A DNA stretch of 64,000 bases, from assembly GCA_044336205.1 (NCBI GenBank), contig CP172318.1, forward strand, positions 992,001 to 1,056,000, read 5' to 3'. Positions 63,296-64,000 of this stretch are shown piece after piece. Source of the DNA: Ruoffia sp044336205 (GTDB lineage: Bacteria; Bacillota; Bacilli; Lactobacillales; Aerococcaceae). Every line of letters begins with the position of its first letter. Positions within the stretch are counted from its first letter, which is position 1. The notes beneath the pieces are model-generated. The model ran no database searches and was not told the origin of the DNA. It saw only the letters and a list, made by a program, of their open reading frames with translations. The translations under genes and the position numbers were made by a program.

Positions 63296-63550
63296 TGAAA
63301 AGAAGAGTACGTTGAACAATTTATTATTAGAGAGCCTTGCCAGTGAAAATAGGCAATAAATGTTCAATGGAAGATGGTCTTGGAGTGGATAGATTGACTA
63401 ATAACAATCTGTACGGATGCACCCGTTAATGTGCTTCGGTTGATTATTTAACTGAGTGAGTTGAATATCGTGAGGTATTCAAATATAAAGGTGGTAACAC
63501 GTGATTTATTCCCGTCCTTTCGTAGCTTTTTACGTAAGGATTTTTTTATG
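63296..63550 (+). promoter_or_regulatory. T-box riboswitch leader, probably sensing tRNA-Met
   Basis: Stem I starts with gaagagta at about 63302; ttgaacaattta pairs with taaatgttcaa; AGAGAG and the GNUG-type distal loop follow. The specifier-loop strand reads ggaagATGgtc (about 63369-63379), giving ATG (Met) by position and context. The T-box consensus is at about 63489-63503 (aggtggtaacacg). The terminator is tcctttcgta (63515-63524) with tacgtaagga (63531-63540) and seven T. Uncharged tRNA would stabilise the antiterminator and switch the downstream SAM hydrolase gene on. Confidence 0.85.
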
Positions 63551-63609
63551 TTTATTGTAATTATTTCTCTTATATACATTATTAATCAAATAATAATCAG
63601 AGGTGGAAT

Positions 63610-64000
63610 ATGAGTAAGAATTTTTTAGTGCTTCAAACAGACTTTGGTCTGGCTGATGGTGCAGTATCTGCAATGAAAGGGGTAGCGTATTATGTTGCTC
63701 CTGAATTGAATGTGAGTGATTTAACTCATGATATTGAACCTTATAATATTAATGATGGCTCGTACCGATTACTTCAAACGGTTAACTATTGGCCAGAAAA
63801 AACTGTTTTTGTTTCGGTCGTTGACCCAGGTGTAGGAAGTAGTCGTCGAAGTATCGTAGCTAAGACAAAATCAGGGCATTATATTGTAACGCCTGATAAT
63901 GGAACTTTATCCCATATTAAGAAACACATAGGCTTAGAAAGCGTTAAAGAAATTGATGAAAAAGTTAATCGTCTTCCTCACTCAGAACATAGTCATACTT
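63610..64000 (+). CDS. SAM hydroxide adenosyltransferase (DUF62), 5' part
   Basis: About 130 N-terminal residues to the window end: VLQTDFGLADGAVSAMKGVA, DLTHDIEPYNINDG, and VFVSVVDPGVGSSRRSIVAK, matching the SAM-dependent chlorinase/fluorinase-fold family whose common members hydrolyse SAM to adenosine and methionine. It is under a T-box, so methionine shortage should induce it. In relatives this gene often precedes an ECF methionine transporter; the window ends before that can be seen. Confidence 0.93.
   Translation, partial: MSKNFLVLQTDFGLADGAVSAMKGVAYYVAPELNVSDLTHDIEPYNINDGSYRLLQTVNYWPEKTVFVSVVDPGVGSSRRSIVAKTKSGHYIVTPDNGTLSHIKKHIGLESVKEIDEKVNRLPHSEHSHT

Overview
The window is chromosomal DNA of a low-GC, monoderm member of the Bacillota. 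Gene content (RexAB, PBP1A with RecU, ECF S-component, RNPP-type regulator, T-box) and gene order point to Lactobacillales; an Aerococcaceae- or Carnobacteriaceae-like genome is my best guess, by inference only. No rRNA, tRNA, CRISPR, prophage or intact insertion sequence was seen.

Layout. 1-23.4 kb is a conserved housekeeping backbone on the + strand: ribosomal protein S1 end, der, HU, a YpiA/YpiB-like pair, cca, dinG, a YpmB/TseB-like membrane protein, asnS, dnaD and nth. It then has a minus-strand block (ECF S-component; PBP1A with recU), followed by tig, clpX, engB, a UMF1-type transporter, dnaG and rpoD. 23.4-27 kb is a polar amino acid ABC transporter placed between rpoD and trmK-nif3. 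27-42 kb holds trmK, a Nif3-like gene, pepT, rexB-rexA, two minus-strand lipoproteins, lspA, rluD and a DUF2786 gene. 42-53 kb is accessory: a pyruvate-kinase-like protein, a secreted sortase-like protein, DUF503, a deoxynucleoside kinase, a broken GlcD-type oxidase, an alpha/beta hydrolase, a three-gene ExbB/ExbD-like cassette, a cupin, half of an AI-2E-type permease, a second nth, a YdcF-like protein and a deleted aldo/keto reductase. 53.3-57.2 kb is a redox operon: RNPP-type regulator, two FMN reductases and ApbE. 57.2-64 kb has decayed fragments, OsmC, a broken metallo-beta-lactamase-fold gene, and a methionine region: MetE-like protein with a divergent LysR regulator and MET-box-like palindrome, a MetQ-like binding protein, and a T-box leader before a SAM hydrolase (DUF62) cut by the window end.

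Most interesting systems. (1) The second FMN reductase (54898-56148) fuses a flavodoxin-like domain to a PAS/DUF438-like domain and ends in three ApbE flavinylation motifs (DTVSGAS, DVVSGAS, DTVSGAS). The next gene is a leaderless, hence cytosolic, ApbE. This predicts a soluble electron-transfer protein carrying up to three covalent FMNs. (2) An ExbB/TolQ-like protein, an ExbD/TolR-like protein with the channel Asp, and a third membrane-anchored protein with an ExbD-like outer domain form an operon in an organism with no outer membrane. (3) DinG keeps its DEDDh exonuclease but has lost the Walker A and DEAH motifs.

Quality warning. Seven genes (cca, dnaD, the UMF1 transporter, rexB, the GlcD-type oxidase, a small orphan gene and a metallo-beta-lactamase-fold gene) are split by one-base shifts, most of them in short homopolymers; correcting each restores a family-length protein. 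As cca and dnaD should be needed for growth, many of these may be sequence errors. The aldo/keto reductase, in contrast, has lost about 300 bp and is a real pseudogene.
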